Shown here piece after piece: positions 41,572 through 55,700 of a stretch of DNA of 64,000 nucleotides. The position numbers and the translations under genes were made by a program. The stretch is taken from contig NC_046679.1 of assembly GCF_009870125.1 (NCBI RefSeq), positions 25,358,001-25,422,000 of the forward strand. Direction: 5' to 3'. The stretch is from Drosophila pseudoobscura. Its lineage: Eukaryota > Arthropoda > Insecta > Diptera > Drosophilidae. The notes under the pieces are model-generated. The model did not search any database. It was not told the DNA's origin and was given only the letters and a program-made list of their open reading frames with translations. Positions within the stretch are counted from its first letter, which is position 1; every line of letters starts with the position of its first letter.

Positions 41572-43115
41572 CTACTACTAAGATTTACTACGATGATATT
41601 CATTATGTTTACCGTTAAGTGCTAGCATGTAACCGAACCAGATTGAAGAACAAGACGGCCACGAAGCAGCTGCAGTATGACCATTGGAACCTGGCAAGGA
41701 ACCTGGACCCGGGAGAACCAATCGCTTTATGATCTGTTCTTTTATTAACTTATAAACAATTACGTCTAATACACAAAACAATTCACCTCGGAATCCCTTC
41801 GGATCAACCGCATTGTACCAAATTGAACCGACACGAACCGAGTCAACCTGTCCTGCCGTCACCCCACCCTAACCCTACCCTAAAGCTAAGGAGAAGGATA
41901 AGGCGGAGAGCACACCGAACCGAGCTTTTTATAAACGTTTTCTATTGTGGCACAAGTTTACAAGCCCAGCCCCCACACGATCCTTCCCATCACAGACGCA
42001 GACACTCACTCGAAAGTCGACGGTCGACAGAGAAACATATATTTTCGAATGATATTTGTAGATCCCCAATGAATCGCGAAACGTGTTTGAAACCGGCGAC
42101 AGAACAGATCCATTTATATTGTATTAGATCCCACTACCCAAGAAAATACCCATTACTATACACCTCTATACACACACACACACACACACTAATGATATGT
42201 ATGCAGATATACTCGAACGGGCGACACACTCACTCTAGTTGTAGACTTTTTTACGGCAATTTTTGATAACAGTCGAGACGTAATCCTAACGATAAACGAT
42301 AACTAAACTGCTCTTAGGTCTGCTTTAAACTTAAAGAACACGTTAAACTATTTGTAGCTTGTTTTTGTATATTGAGGAGCGAGGAATGTAGAGAAGGGAA
42401 GAAAGAGCAGTTTGTTTGTTGCAATACTTTGTAAAGGTCTTATAGTAAAACTTATGTATGTATACTGATAAGTATAGTGCTTGAGAAGTAGTTAGCTAGC
42501 CAATTGCGAAACGAGACACACGATCCCCAGCCTATATGTGTAGCACAAGCACAAGAGCTAACTGAGCAATCAAACAGATAGTTAGATAGATAGACAGACG
42601 GACGGACAGACAGACGAACGGACAGACGGACGAACGGACAGACAGACCATGGAGATAAAGCTTTTAGACTGTAAGTGCAAAACGGCTTGAGGAGCAGACA
42701 ATCAGCGGTGCAGACGAATTGGTTTGCGAACCAAGAACAAAACTTGTCGACTATTCGTTTTTATTGGACCTCATTTGGTGTGGCTTATGTATGTATACTC
42801 GTATGTTTTGTAAGTGTAGGCCTTACGACTACTTATTGTATTAAATTCCCCATCCCCACTTTGGTTTGAAGTTGTTAGCTAAGCGGTTTCACTTCGGAGA
42901 AGAGGAGCGATGAGGTTAGTGTTCGAGAAGATCTATTCGTATGTGTAACTGTCTGTTAATCTGTGCGTAACGTAACGTAGCGTAACGTAACCTAGCGAAA
43001 CGTAACGTATCGTACTGTATTGTATTTGATTGGTTTCTTTATTAAGTTATGTGGTTTAAGCTGACAAGTTCAAAAACTATGGAAAACCTGAATAAAGCTT
43101 ATTAATTTATATTGA
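41572..43115 (+). other. 3' UTR of elongase gene 1
   Basis: Non-coding AT-rich sequence after the TAA. A canonical AATAAA lies at 43091-43096, so the transcript probably ends near 43115. Notable tracts: (CA)n at 42171-42188, GACGGACAGACA repeats at 42593-42648 and CGTAACGTAACG repeats at 42966-43013. Confidence 0.65.
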
Positions 43116-43550
43116 AATGGTAAAGCCAACAAACTATTTTTGCTCTGCTATCGTCAGAGCTGCAAAACACCGAGCCCGATTGCACTGTTCCCCCTTCGAC
43201 ACGCTGAAGGCCCTGTCCTCAGACGATTACCCAGAATATAGATATTACTACGAATGGGGTGCATGTAGAACGAGGGGAAGACCACACTTGAACAGTCACA
43301 CTTGAGCTTTGCCAACGGGCAAATAAAATGTTAATGACGTTGTAGTAAGTGAAACGTTCGTACAGCTCGATTAAATCAAAAAACGCTAATAAATAATAAA
43401 TAAATAAAATATACAATTTGCAGCTCTTACAGCGGCGGAACAGAACAAAGCACCTGTAAAAGCGCCACAATGTGCATTTAATTGAAGGTTGGAATATTGT
43501 TTCAAGAGTTGTTTGAAGATGGAGGCATTGATGACGCTGTGATTGATTGA
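43116..43550. other. Intergenic DNA after elongase gene 1
   Basis: AT-rich, no convincing gene. A 62-codon frame at 43117-43305 has no recognisable feature. An acceptor-like site (ATTTGCAG) lies near 43425. Confidence 0.5.
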
Positions 43551-43595
43551 GATTGCAGCAGATCTGAAGAAACCGAACCCATAAATGGTTTAGAG

Positions 43596-43775
43596 ATGGA
43601 AAAACTTCAAGAAGGATTCGCATATGTTAGCTACTTGGAGTTACCTTATAGAGAGGGCTACAAAGAAGCGTTTAAAGCCACTGAAGAATCGATAATAATG
43701 TTTGAAAAAACAGCAAACATGTTGAATTCTGAATTTGATATTAATAATTATTGTAACGAATGGAAGATTGAGTAG
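43596..43775 (+). CDS. Small unrecognised ORF or pseudogene tail
   Basis: A 59-codon frame from ATG 43596 (MEKLQEGFAYVSYLELPYRE... ending NEWKIE), open upstream to a TGA at 43548. The same frame is open again upstream of that TGA (QELFEDGGIDDAVID), which suggests a longer frame broken by one stop. Composition is protein-like, rich in Glu, Lys, Tyr and Phe and unlike the low-complexity surroundings. An AATAAA follows at 43862. I do not recognise the family. It may be a decayed gene or retrocopy, or the last exon of a small gene. Confidence 0.3.
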   Translation: MEKLQEGFAYVSYLELPYREGYKEAFKATEESIIMFEKTANMLNSEFDINNYCNEWKIE

Positions 43776-46462
43776 GACGACTATTAATTGCAGTGCTTTT
43801 TCCTATAAATAGTCAGTTGGAGCCCACAGCTCCTTCGGAATGGAACCTAAATTCTTTCGGAAATAAAGCCTTTCTAAAAGCCTGTCTCTGTTTCCTAATC
43901 AAATACGAACCTTAAAAACGTAACAATATGTTATGTTATGACCTTTCTTGCTTTTGAAAATGTCTCAAGATTTGATGTGTTAATGATAAATATAAAACAG
44001 GAAGTACATTTTAACTTTCTTTATATTGAATCCATGTCTCGCTACGGACATTTCTAGGAACGTATCCTCCGTGCTAGGCGAGGCCCAGGATTGCTGCAAG
44101 AAAACTGTACTTTTGTAGTGTTGCCTACTTTTAGGGCGGACACAATAGCCAAAATTTAAATGAAATGTATGTTTTTTGTATCTTTAAATTGATTATCTTT
44201 AAGGCAATACTAAGATAGGGCCATTCCCATCTAGTCTCCGCATCTCATCTCTTTTTCCGCCAGAAGGGACACTCCCTCCTGGCATTGTGTCCGTGTGGTG
44301 GCATTGCCATGTTCAATGACTATCACTTTGTGACCCGCTGGGTATCCGCGCTGCAACCCACTCGTGGGACTGTTACGTATGCAAGCCAACTGGAGATGGG
44401 ATTATAAATAGAAACACCACCTGACCGTTAGGGGAAAACGGCCAGATGATGTAAGTTGGCGAATAGGCAAATCCACTTGGCCACGACGATCGAAGGCAAA
44501 GTTTAAGCTGTCGCTGGGAATCAATCATGCACAGCTGTACGTACTTATTAGTACGTACTCATAATGGCGAATGGGTCTGTAATGAGTCCATAAAACATTC
44601 GAATCGGAACCGGCAAACAGACAAACCGCAGGCGGACAAACCGCAGCTGGAGAGCTTTGCATGCCATGCCCCACTTGGCGCCCGAAATGGATCAGTTGCA
44701 AGTCGCAGCCGACCAACGGCAGCGCCGCCAATGTCGGCGAACAACGCTTGGCTGGGCGAGCAGTGGGGCAGTAGGGGTATGCGGGGAAAAGTTAATAACA
44801 ATGAAATGTTTGCCATTGGCTAAACATCGAAATTAGCAATTACTTAATTGACTAATTATTGGCAAATAAAAACCGTCCGACGGGCTGCTGGCCAGTGCCC
44901 TGTGTGTGCCCGGTCGTTGGGTGGCGACCGCTGGACGGTAAATATTTGGCACCCACTTGACCTTGTCAAAGTGCAGGCGCAAGCCGCAGCCGTCCGCCGA
45001 GATTTGAGATCCGAGATCCGGCGGCCTAGTGTTTTAGCCAAGTTTACACAACTAAATGCATCAAGATGAGCTGAGCTGAGATGAGGGTGAGGATGAGGAG
45101 CCGCTCTTGGCGGCAATGTTGTGTGGAGTTGTCTGGAGCCGGGGCTTGCCTCGAGGGCACCACTTGCTTCAAGTCTATTGTTGTGTAATTCCCAGTGCGA
45201 GTCAGTGGCGCGCGCGCGTGCTCAATTGAGCTAATCAAACACTTGTAAGACTCGTCAGTGGTCTTTAAAGGCGGCCACCCAATGCAGTAAAGTGAATTCA
45301 TTTCGATCCAGTTCTAGGCTCTAGTCTTGTACCAACCAGCGAATGTACAGCGGTGGTTCTTCATTGCCAAGTCGATTATTATCGATCGGAGCTATTGCCA
45401 AATCATGTTTACATACTTTAGTACTTGCAGTCGACCTTCTTCCACTCGAAGCACCTTCCGAGGCAGCTACTAAATTTCCCTTTTATTTTTAATCAACTAT
45501 ACCTAGAAATGATGATTTGCAATTTTCGATTTGCAACAAAGTAGGAACGACATTGTCGCCACTCCATCTCGCTGCTCAGATGCATTTTGGTCCAAGCAAA
45601 GTACATATTTTCCATATAGTAGATCTGATATACACAGAATTTTTTGGTAAATCGAACAGAACGTAAACATATACACACACGAGTAAGTGTTTCCAAAGAT
45701 ACGAGTCCAGAATCCTTGCACGAGTACATTGTGTAGCTATACCTCTTCCTGTGTTCCTTCCGATCCAGCTGATCGGGAATACTCAACGTAGAGAAAAAGC
45801 CTTCCTTCTGCTTCGACTTTGGGGCATAGTTTGTTTAATTGGAACAAGTGTTGGGTCCTGCAGCGGCATCTGTAACGTGTTGCTGTTTGTTCCGAGGCCC
45901 TTGGACATTGCACAGCTGGCAAGCTGTGATCTGAGCATTCCACAGCATTCCACAGTGGGAGAAACCAGTAAATGGACAACAATGATGTGATGCGATGTGA
46001 TGCGTTGTGATGTATCCCCTTGAACCTTGGATGCGACGCTGACATCAACAACAGGAGCACGTTGTGCAGGGGTTCAGGTTCGGGTTCGGGTTCGGGTTCA
46101 AATTCAGGCTCGGGTTCGAGTCGGGTCCAGGCCAGGCCAGGCCAGGGCAGGGCAATTAGACTGTTTGCTCTGCTCCATGCACTCGACGCTGGGGCCGCGG
46201 AAAGTTTTCTGCCTGCATTTGTCACCGACCCGACCGATCCGACCGTAAAGTTTCCATAGCCAGAAGCTTTGCAAGTTCTGCGCCTGCGCCTGTGCTCTGC
46301 CGTTACTGGCTAAGCTGACGTTGGGGCTGGTTGACGCTGACTGCGGCGGCGGCGGCTGCGGCGGCGCCGACGACGACTGAGACGGAGACGCCGATGGCAG
46401 ACGGTAGACGGCCGCGTCCCCACTTTTCGCGTTTAATCAGCCCCACATCGCGAGCGCAACTC
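43776..46462. other. Intergenic DNA between the elongase genes
   Basis: No supported gene. The sequence becomes more GC-rich to the right. At 46070-46140 a GGTTCG/GGTTCA repeat (GGTTCGGGTTCGGGTTCGGG) is followed by GGCCAGGCCAGGCCAGG. At 46343-46380 there is a CGGCGGCGGCTGCGGCGG tract just upstream of the promoter of elongase gene 2. Confidence 0.5.
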
Positions 46463-46730
46463 AGTTTTCATTCAGAAGTCAAGCGCGCTATTCGTCGTCG
46501 GCTCCCCGTCTCGATCGTGTGGGCCACTGCAAGCAGTTGCGAAAATAATCAGTTTTACAAAGTTCTTTGGCAACAATTTGGGAAATAGTTCGCGCCGCGT
46601 GCAATTTTAGTGTTGTGGTTTTTTCAGTTTTCAGTTTTTGGTTTTCGGTTGCTAGCGATTTACCAAGAGTCGTCGTCGTTCCTCGCTGTGGCTCGCCTTG
46701 CCCCGCTGTTGCCGATCTACAGAGTTGTTG
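46461..46730 (+). promoter_or_regulatory. Core promoter and leader exon of elongase gene 2
   Basis: ACTCAGTTTTC gives an initiator with A+1 at 46463. Position +18 onward reads CAAGCGCGCT, matching the CSARCSS core of the motif ten element at 6 of its 7 positions, and +28 to +32 (ATTCG) matches the DPE at 4 of 5. The region downstream has the pyrimidine/GT-rich look of a fly leader and ends at a strong donor, TTGTTG|GTAAGTTGG (GT at 46731), giving a 268 nt exon. It should splice to the acceptor at 62893-62894. Confidence 0.55.
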
Positions 46731-49700
46731 GTAAGTTGGTAAGCCAGGCCTGGCCGCCTGGCCGCCTGCCTCCACATGTGTTTTGCCTGTTCTTTTGCAA
46801 CTGTTCGTGGGTCCGTTCACAATAACCATTTTGGACACCACCTCTCTCCACCTCTCGCCTCCCCGCCGCCCCGTGCCACTCTGTCTAGCTAATCGATTAA
46901 ACTGGCCAATCGACTATCATTACCCGCGCTGTGTGGCAACCCTGACGCTTTGACACTTGCACCCGAGCGACCACAACCGAATTAGCATAGCAAAGAGAAG
47001 AGCATAGAAGAGATCTTTCGTGGTCGCTCTCCGAAAGTGTTCCAATCAGCCGATCAGCTGACTTTTGTGTTTACTGCTTGCCCTTCGGAAACGATATTAA
47101 CTCCACTTCCATTCCACTTGTTCGTTGTTGTGCCCGATGCAGGTGCAGAGCTTTTTGATCAAGCTTGAAAGCTCCCGTCCATCATCCACGTTCCATGCAA
47201 TCGATCGTCTGTTTTGTTTCTTAGCCCTCGTCGTACCTTTGGGCTCTGCTCTGCTATGCTCTTTGCTCTGCTCTCTGCTCCCCACAATTAGCACGCCCTT
47301 GGAGCAGCCGCAGCCCTCCCCTTGCTGGATGGAGCATCGTAATATTGTAAATATTAATGCGGAGTAAAAACAAAGATAAACTGCGCAAAAACTTCCCCAT
47401 AAAACCTGTGTGTCTTGGACCGCCTTGGACCGGGCCTGACCTTGGACTTGACTCTCTGCCGGATCGGTGCCCGTCTCCACTTGACGTGGCAGGCCAGAGT
47501 CTGGTTTATGGCGGAGTGCATCAGCATCCTGCCCTCATCCAATTCCCCCTGTCAATCGTTCGCATCAGAATCGGAATCAGAATCCGAATCAGAATCAAGT
47601 TGTAAACGGCTTTTGGGAACAACTTTCGAGGAATATGATGGAAGCGGCGCATATTTAATGGCCTCCTCATGCTCCGATGGGCCCAACAGTTCGATGCTCG
47701 CTTCCGTGTTGCCAATTAATTGAACAGGTTAATGGATGGGCTGGAAACTCCCGGGATTTTCCTGCAGTTCCAGTTGCTGTTGCCTGCTACCTGCTACCTG
47801 CTGCCAATTCCTTTGTTCTGACTCAGAGCGGGACGACTTCTGGCTTCCTCTCCAGATTCCAGATTCCATATACCAGATTCCAGATTCCAGACTTCAGATT
47901 CCACATTACAGATAATTGCCGCTGTCCACGCCCAAGAATCATTTCAAGCAAATCATTTCAAATTGTAAGCCGCGGCTGTGTTTTCGGCATTTACATATGC
48001 AAACGATTCGCGCTCCTCCGCCGATCTTCGAATGCCACGCACGTAGAACCATTTCAAGCGAATTCGCAGGCCCCACTCCCCCTCGCCCAGCTCCCCTGCT
48101 CTACGGTCAATGTGCCTCGTTCCCAGAGACCGGCTTAGAGCAAGTACTCATCCAGACCTCAGTACATCACGACTAAAGCGCTGATCACTCGACGGCTATG
48201 CGGCACTATGCTCACCTCTCTATAAATAATTCAAACATACATTCTGTCCGTTCCGTTCCGTTCCGTCTGGAACAGGATCTCCGCTTCCTCACCGCTCGGC
48301 GGCCCAGCTACCCAGCCGCGATGGGGGGATGCGGGAGCAACCTGCTAATTGACAAACAACCAGCGCACACGCCCATCCAACTGTGCTTTTGGGAGAGAGC
48401 AGCAGAGTGGCTATCAAAATAGAAGGAACAAAGCGCGTAGATACATATTTGCTCCCCAGTTTGAGGGAGCCCAGAGAAAGGGAAACACAATCGAAGTTAA
48501 GGCTGCCGAATGTACAGTGGAACCACACTATGTCTGCTGGAACTGGTGGAAATTGAATGCCCTGGCAGCAACTGGTAGGACTCTATCGACAGGCATCGAT
48601 GTGGTGGGATGCAGACCGAGTTTCGAGTGGGTTTGCCACAGTGTTGGGGCAGATATGAAGAGAGATCATTATATTTATGGTTTCTGATGTGTTGTCCAAT
48701 AATTACATACGAGTATTCCACAGCCATTCACTTAGGTTCAGTCGCCGTAACCGACCAAAACTGAATGGTCATTCATTTTAGAATCAGATAATAGACGTCT
48801 CTGCTCGTACTGCCTGCCATTTGTGAGCGTCATCGTTTCGGGATTGAACTTTGATCGGAGATTCTTGCGAAATTGGCGGGGGCTTAGGAGAGGCCTCTCG
48901 ATCGGGCACCATGCCACATGATTCGCTCAGAGGGGGAGTACGAATATAAATAAAAATATGTACCTATATGCAAATACAATACATTATCACATTTCGTACA
49001 GATACAGATACAAATACAGAGATACCTGTAAAAGTTTTCAGTTGGCTCTTGGGGTTCTGTGGTGACTAATAAAGACAATTAACAGAGTTTCGTCTGCCGC
49101 TGTCTGCTACGTGTGGGGCATGTCCAAGCAACCAGAAACAGAAGCGAGATCTCACCGATCTGGACAGATATTGACAGGGGCTCCGAAGGTGCATGTGTGG
49201 GGAGACGTGTGCGTGTGAGGAGGAAATTGTGACTCTGACTACGAGATTAGATGAAATTCCCTCCTGATCAGCTGATGGCTCCTCCCCAATCCCCCTCTGA
49301 CCCTGCCTGAACTTCACTTTCGTCTCGGGATGGTCTGATCCGATCCAATCGGCTTCAATCCGTCATCATCTGCAGACTACGATTATTTCACAAATCACAA
49401 CAAACCGAAACTGCCGAAAGACACTAAAAGGCATGGATACAATCAATGGGGATGGGGATAGGGGATGGGGATGGGGGCTGGGGATGGAGACACAAAAGCC
49501 AATCCAAATCAGTATGTGTATGTGTGAAGTTGTCTACAAATCTTGCCTGTTAATTGCCGTAATTAGTGCGACGAACAACAGAAACAAAAACAACAGCAAC
49601 AACGAACGAAGAGAGTAGCGGAAAATGCAACAAATTGATCATTACAAAATCTTCCATAAACGATTCGGGCTGGGGCTGGCTGGGGTTTGCTCCATGGGAC

Positions 49701-52700
49701 TCTCCCTCCCTCCCTCCAGTAAGCTACTCCGTTGGTCAGTTGATCAGTTGACCAGTTGGCCAGTTGGCCAGGCTTATAATTAGCCGGACTCCGAGGTGAT
49801 TGGCGCTTTTTGGCCAAATTGTGTCGACCATTAGGGCTGAGGGCAGCGGAAACACAGGGCCGTAATGCACTTTGGAAATGCTGTGGGGCAGCCTCCGGAG
49901 GGGGTTACGATCACGCTCTCAGAGAACCAGAACTAACCCCCGAATGGGCTGTGACGGGCTTTCAACAGCTTTTCACGGCCCGATTATTTCCGCATCTGCG
50001 ATTTGCGATTTGCGATTTACGATTTACGATTGACGATTTTCACCTGGATCGAGCAGAGTCAAGGCCCGAAACGGATTCAGTTTGCTACTCCGGAAGCAGT
50101 CTGAGGGGGTGAGACACAAGCCCGAGCCCGGGTCCCGGGCCCGTAACGCAACCCCGAAGGCCGCGACTTGGGGCACTCATAAAACCGATCAGACCAGCCT
50201 CAAATTAGTGACTAATGTGGCCAAAACAAAAGACAATTGTCTGTACAATTGTACAGCGCATTTGAGCTGCTTCTTTTTAATGAGAGTTTTTTGGTCGTTT
50301 GCGCCGACGCTTTGCTCGCTATAAAGCTGTCAACAAAGCTGCCCCGACTTCTCGCCTGCGGATTTTGACATTGAAATGCGGCAGAAGATGGAAATGGAAT
50401 GGAAGTAAGAAGTGGGGGCACAAGCGGAGGTGGCAGCGGCGATGAACCACCTTGCGACGTTGATTGAGTTGTCAAAAGCCAGCAACAATGCCAGCCCCAA
50501 AAAAGATACATTTTCCCCCATTCCATCACCACTCTGGCCCAGTCTTGCCCACTCTTCCTCCATCTCCGCCTCCGCCTCCGACTCCGTCTGAGTCGACATT
50601 GTCTTGGCCTAGCCAGGGCCTGCTCCAGCCAGCGCCGAGTGCTCATTTGTGGTCTTTGGGCCGCGAGAGCGAGGAGCACACGCACATGTGGCTATATAGG
50701 TCGGCGGTGGCTGGGATGGTGGTGTTTTGTTGCGGGTTTGCACAGAGATTAGTGGCTATTAGCGGGGCAGCCTTGGGACGGATGTGAGGTGAGAAATGTG
50801 CCCAAGAGCCGGCCTCGGCTAGCCAGCGTTTAACCATTTTAATTGGCATGAAACACTTGTCGCAGCGGCGGCACGTTCCCTTCCGACGGCCGGCCCTGCC
50901 CCCAAAGTTGCAAGATCAAGCCGACCTTAGAGAGACCTGAGTGGCTGTGGGCGGTGGGCGGTGGCTTCCTGGAGGAGGTAGCATTAATGAAGTTAATTCC
51001 AGCCCGGCATTCGTTAATCGATGCTTAATGCCTGCTTCTGGCTCTAGTATAAGCACCTTCGATTGCATCGCTGTGCAATTACCCAAGGAATTCCATCGTG
51101 AAATGGCACTGTTTTCCCGCAGCTGTAGAGAGCTGCGATTACTGGAATACTCGTACGAGTACTCGAATAGCTGTTGATTAACAACAACATTTAACCGTTT
51201 GTTGTTTTTAATTACTGGTTCTATCTTAATTAACGTGTCCGTTCATTGGTTTCGTTTCCCTTCCGTAATCGCTTCGGTGCCAAAGTGCATCGAGCATCGT
51301 ACATTCCCTTCCCTTCGCTTTCCTTCCGTTCCCTTCCCTTTCCCTTTCCCTCGCATTAGACAAGCTTTCCAATATTTGAATTTTTGTTAGTTAGTTGGGA
51401 TCGGAGTCGAATGTTCGCTGGGCTGGCCAAATATTTACCTCGGAAAAACTCGAGTGCTGCGGCTCAACGGACCCCAAGATGAACTTTGTTTATCCATTGT
51501 CCGCTGTTTGAGGCAAATAAGCTACAAATTGCGCCATGTGTGGCCCACGACGATATCAACTTTCGATCGTATTCCCACACTCCACTCCAAGAGACCAATA
51601 CTCCGATCGGATCGGGCCGGGCCGGGCCGGGCCCCTCCGTAGCACTCTCGAAATATCCATCCGATTGTGTGGAGCAAATAAAGCGGCTGGGAATGGGAAT
51701 GGGAATGGGAATGGAGATGGAGAGTGTGTGGCTTGTGTGCTTCCATCAACCGTTCTAGCCAAATACGAGCAAACGCAGATCGCGGCTCTGACGTGTTTCC
51801 CATGACATCGCAAATGCGTCGCACTATTCCCATGAAAATTTCCTCCTCGGTGGGCGTTGCACGTGCACCGCTGTACCGCTGCAACGGATCTGTGAAAGGT
51901 TAAGTAGCCCAACCTAACCCGGCTGCTGGGGGTACGGATACGGGCACGGGCACGGGTATTATTTTGATTATTTTCCGTAAACCTTTTGTGTTTGCTTGGC
52001 AATTGCGAAATTGTAACGCTCGACTGAGCTTTATTTCCAGCCTCTAGGTGTTTGCGATCCTCATCCCCATCCCTATACCCGACCCGTCATACCGTCATAC
52101 CCGACCCGTCCGTTAGTCAAACAGCTGGTCCGACCCCCATCTGGTTGGGCGTGGCCGCGGATACGGACGTGGACTCAAGCCATATGCTATATGATCTTCT
52201 CATTATCATTGAGCGTAATTTTTAGCCAAATTTCACGCGTTTCTCGGGGTCTAGAACCCGTTCCGACTCACATTTGATGGTTCAACTTTTTATTGCGGCC
52301 AATTGCGAGGGCCGACAGCTTTAGCTTCAGCATCGGCTTTATGGCCCGTAGAATTGTCAATTGTTGGCCACGAGAAAGTCATAGTCAGGGCCGCAATCGC
52401 AATGGAGCTTCCATTGGGCCATGCCATCCATCGGTGGGCTGTCACTTTCGGTTGAGTTGGCCCAGACCGAGGCCCATGCCCATGCCCAGTCGCAGTCCCT
52501 GTCCCAGCCCCATTCCCACTCCCAGTCCCAGCCCCAGACGACGCATATTTGGCATTTGGGGTATTTGCCAAGCTTAATCATTATCATTACCACACATTAG
52601 CTAACTAAGCCTTCAATTTGAAAGGTGGCTCTGGGCTCTGGGCTCTGTGCTCTGTGCTCTGTGCTTTGTCTATTGCGATGAGGTGGCCATTGTGCAATGG

Positions 52701-55700
52701 CTCAAGTGCCCCAGCCCCAGCCCCAGCGTCAGCGTCAGCGCCAGCCCAAACCCGAGTCCAATTTAAATAGATTTCTTTTTGTCGCTGCCATTGTCTTTGG
52801 CTGTTGGCTGTTTGGTTTTGGTCTCTTTGCTGCATATTTAATTATTTTTATAGACGGTCGAGTGTCAGTGCGATCAGCCAGCGAGCCAATACTCGTGGAG
52901 AACCTCGTTACGCGGCCCTGCTATCGTAATGAGCCGCCGCCCCCCGCCGCCCCCTAATGAGCACCCGTCATCGCGTAGCTTTGTCTTTGGAATGCTGCGG
53001 AATACAGTGGAATACAGTGGAATGCTGTATGCGAGAGCCCCACAGATTATTCATCAGAGCAACCTGTTGCATGTGCTAACAAGAGTGATTTCCTAGAGTG
53101 AAAGGTGATTTAAGCTTGATCTAAGGTCAGGAAGTGCTTTAATGATACGACATTTACGAGAGGTCAGTTCTAACAGAACCTCCTGCTGATCTGGTCAACA
53201 TCCAGTCTGTTTCGACGGCTTCCAGCCCCTCGAGTTCGTCTGCCCCGGCCAAGGTCTGGTGCACGCGTTGGCTTTACCAAAATCGAATTCCCTACGTGTC
53301 TGGGCTGCTTAAAACGCTCGCGCCCTTGACTCAATTACTTTGGCCTGACCTGGTCCGTTCCGTGGTGCTCCGTGCCGCCCCGAGGTGGCCGTGGCGCATG
53401 CGCGGAATGCATATGATCCATGATCCAAGCCACACTTTGGCCAGGCCCAGGTCGAATCAATCTGAAGAAGGAAACCGAGTACGCGCCGGGCTCCAGTCTG
53501 GACTAGGATTATGACTGTGATTATGGGGCTGATTAGTTAATTGCACAGCCGCCCACCATTGTGCAAGGCGGCTCGCACTCTGGCTCTCATTGCGGCTCTC
53601 ATTGCGGACTTCCACTCAGTGTGAGTGCATTCGTTAATTAAATTCAGCAACAGCTGAGCCATAAGCTAATTTTAATTGCCGCTGCGGATGATGATGCTGT
53701 GCCTGGGGCAACCAACAGCTGAAGCTGGAGTCGGAGTCGGAGCTGGAGCAGGCGGCAACGCAACCTCCGGCTTTGCCGTTACTCTTACTGTTGCTTGACT
53801 GTGGCAACGCTGTGCTGCCGCTGCTGCCGCTGTTGATAATGGCATTTCATTTACGAAACTTATTAATCGATTTATATGCGCCGGCACACTGCCCCACTGC
53901 CACACGGGCACACAGACAGAGCCCCCCCACAAACACACGGCCCGAGGCAGCGCTGCGCAGAGCGGCGGAGAGGGCTCCGGCGATGCAGGCGGCCCCAAGG
54001 TGAGATGTAAATTGGTGTCTTTCTTTGTGGATGATAAACCGTTAGCGTTTCGCGATGACACAAGGGCCCGGAGCTAGGGAGCGGGGAACGTGGATCGTGG
54101 AGCGTGGATCGTGGCTTGACACGTTTCATTTTGACATTGTCATGCCAAAGCCCCAAGAATTTTGGCCACGGGCCAGAAACAGAGTCGGAGCCCACCGACT
54201 TGGCCGTGCCACGCCCACGCCACGCCCCTACGCATTTTGTTCGTGTTACGAAATCGTCGAGTTGTCGGGCCGTGCCGTGTCGCCGTCGAAGCTTTTGCGC
54301 ATGCGTATCGGAATCGATTCGATTCGATTCGATTTGTTGTCTTCTTCTGGCGCGGCGCTGCCGCCTCTTCTTCCTCTTCTTCCTCCTCTGACTCCATTTT
54401 GTTTGCCTTCAAAAGTGCGTTATGGTCGGTCGCTGCCGCCGACTTTTTATTTATTTATTGCTCACTTCTGTTGCGCAATAATGCAATATTAATTGCTTAT
54501 TTGAAACGGCTTTGTTAGGAGCAGGTCTCCCTCTCTCTCTCTCCGAAGAGATCAAAGTATCTCCAACAGTTTTCACAAATTTGGTGCGCAATCAGCTGGA
54601 TGGTTTATTTGTTAATTGAAGATCTCGGGATGGTACGGCATAAGGCATAGGCAGAACCACAGAGGTGAGAGCAGATGATCTGCCTGTGGGGCTGATGGAC
54701 ACTCCAGAAACATTAACATAGCCATTAATAATATTATTATTCTGGTTCAAGAGAAGCAAAGCACAAGACATGTTCGAAAATAAGAAATACAAGTATTCAG
54801 CCGAGATACATTTGCATCTGGAAGATGCTAGTAAATGTTATACCAATTATACCAGTTTTATCACGTATATGGACATAATCTGGCAATTTCCATCAAGACG
54901 GCAATGCTTGCACTAGATTAACAATTTCGAGCTGTCCTTTCAGTCGAGAGAGGGGCTGCTCGGTATCTGTAAAGGGGTAACGTCATTTCCGGCTCATTTC
55001 CGCAGAAAAGAGCAGCAACAAGAGGAGCAGAAAAGCCGAACAACCGAACATTGTTGGTGTTGGTGCTACGACTGAAAGATACCCTCTATTAGGCACCATT
55101 TAGCAGATAAATAGACGATTAGACCATAGCCATACCCATAGGAGTACCAATAACCAATACCCCGCTCTGTTCTTCCTTGCTTACTGGATACTTGCGAGTA
55201 TATACCCGGAGATTACAGGGTACTATGACAACCAGAAGGACCAACCGTAGCAACTACTGACCCGTGTCCTGTCCGTGTACGTATCGTTGTGCATGTGTGC
55301 GTGGCTGTGCCACCAAGGGGTGGCTTTGGGACAGATTGAGAGCAGAATACGAATACGAGTACAACACTAAAATGCAAACAAACAACAATCGACTCGAAAG
55401 AGAAACAGAGCGACGGAGAGACAGAGAGACAGAGAGGGAGAGAGAGAGAGAGAGCGATTCGGTCGGGCCACGCTTCTCTTCGCCCAGCGACCGACTCCCC
55501 CGATGACATAATGCCCGCCGTCGGCTCGGGTCGGGTCGGTCGGGCCTCCACATGTTTCGATGTTCTTTTCGGGCTCCACTCCACTCCACTCCACTCGAGC
55601 CTGCCACTTATTTGGCGGCATGTGCGTTGGCCCGAAACGTAGCGACAACCCTCGTATCCAACGGATACACGCTGCCTGCCGCAGCCAAAGAGAACGCACA

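Noticed and set aside
46070-46110. TTCGGG repeats resembling telomeric DNA
   Set aside because: Only a few units, interrupted, with a unit that is not a known insect telomere repeat; flies use retrotransposons at telomeres. A simple repeat.
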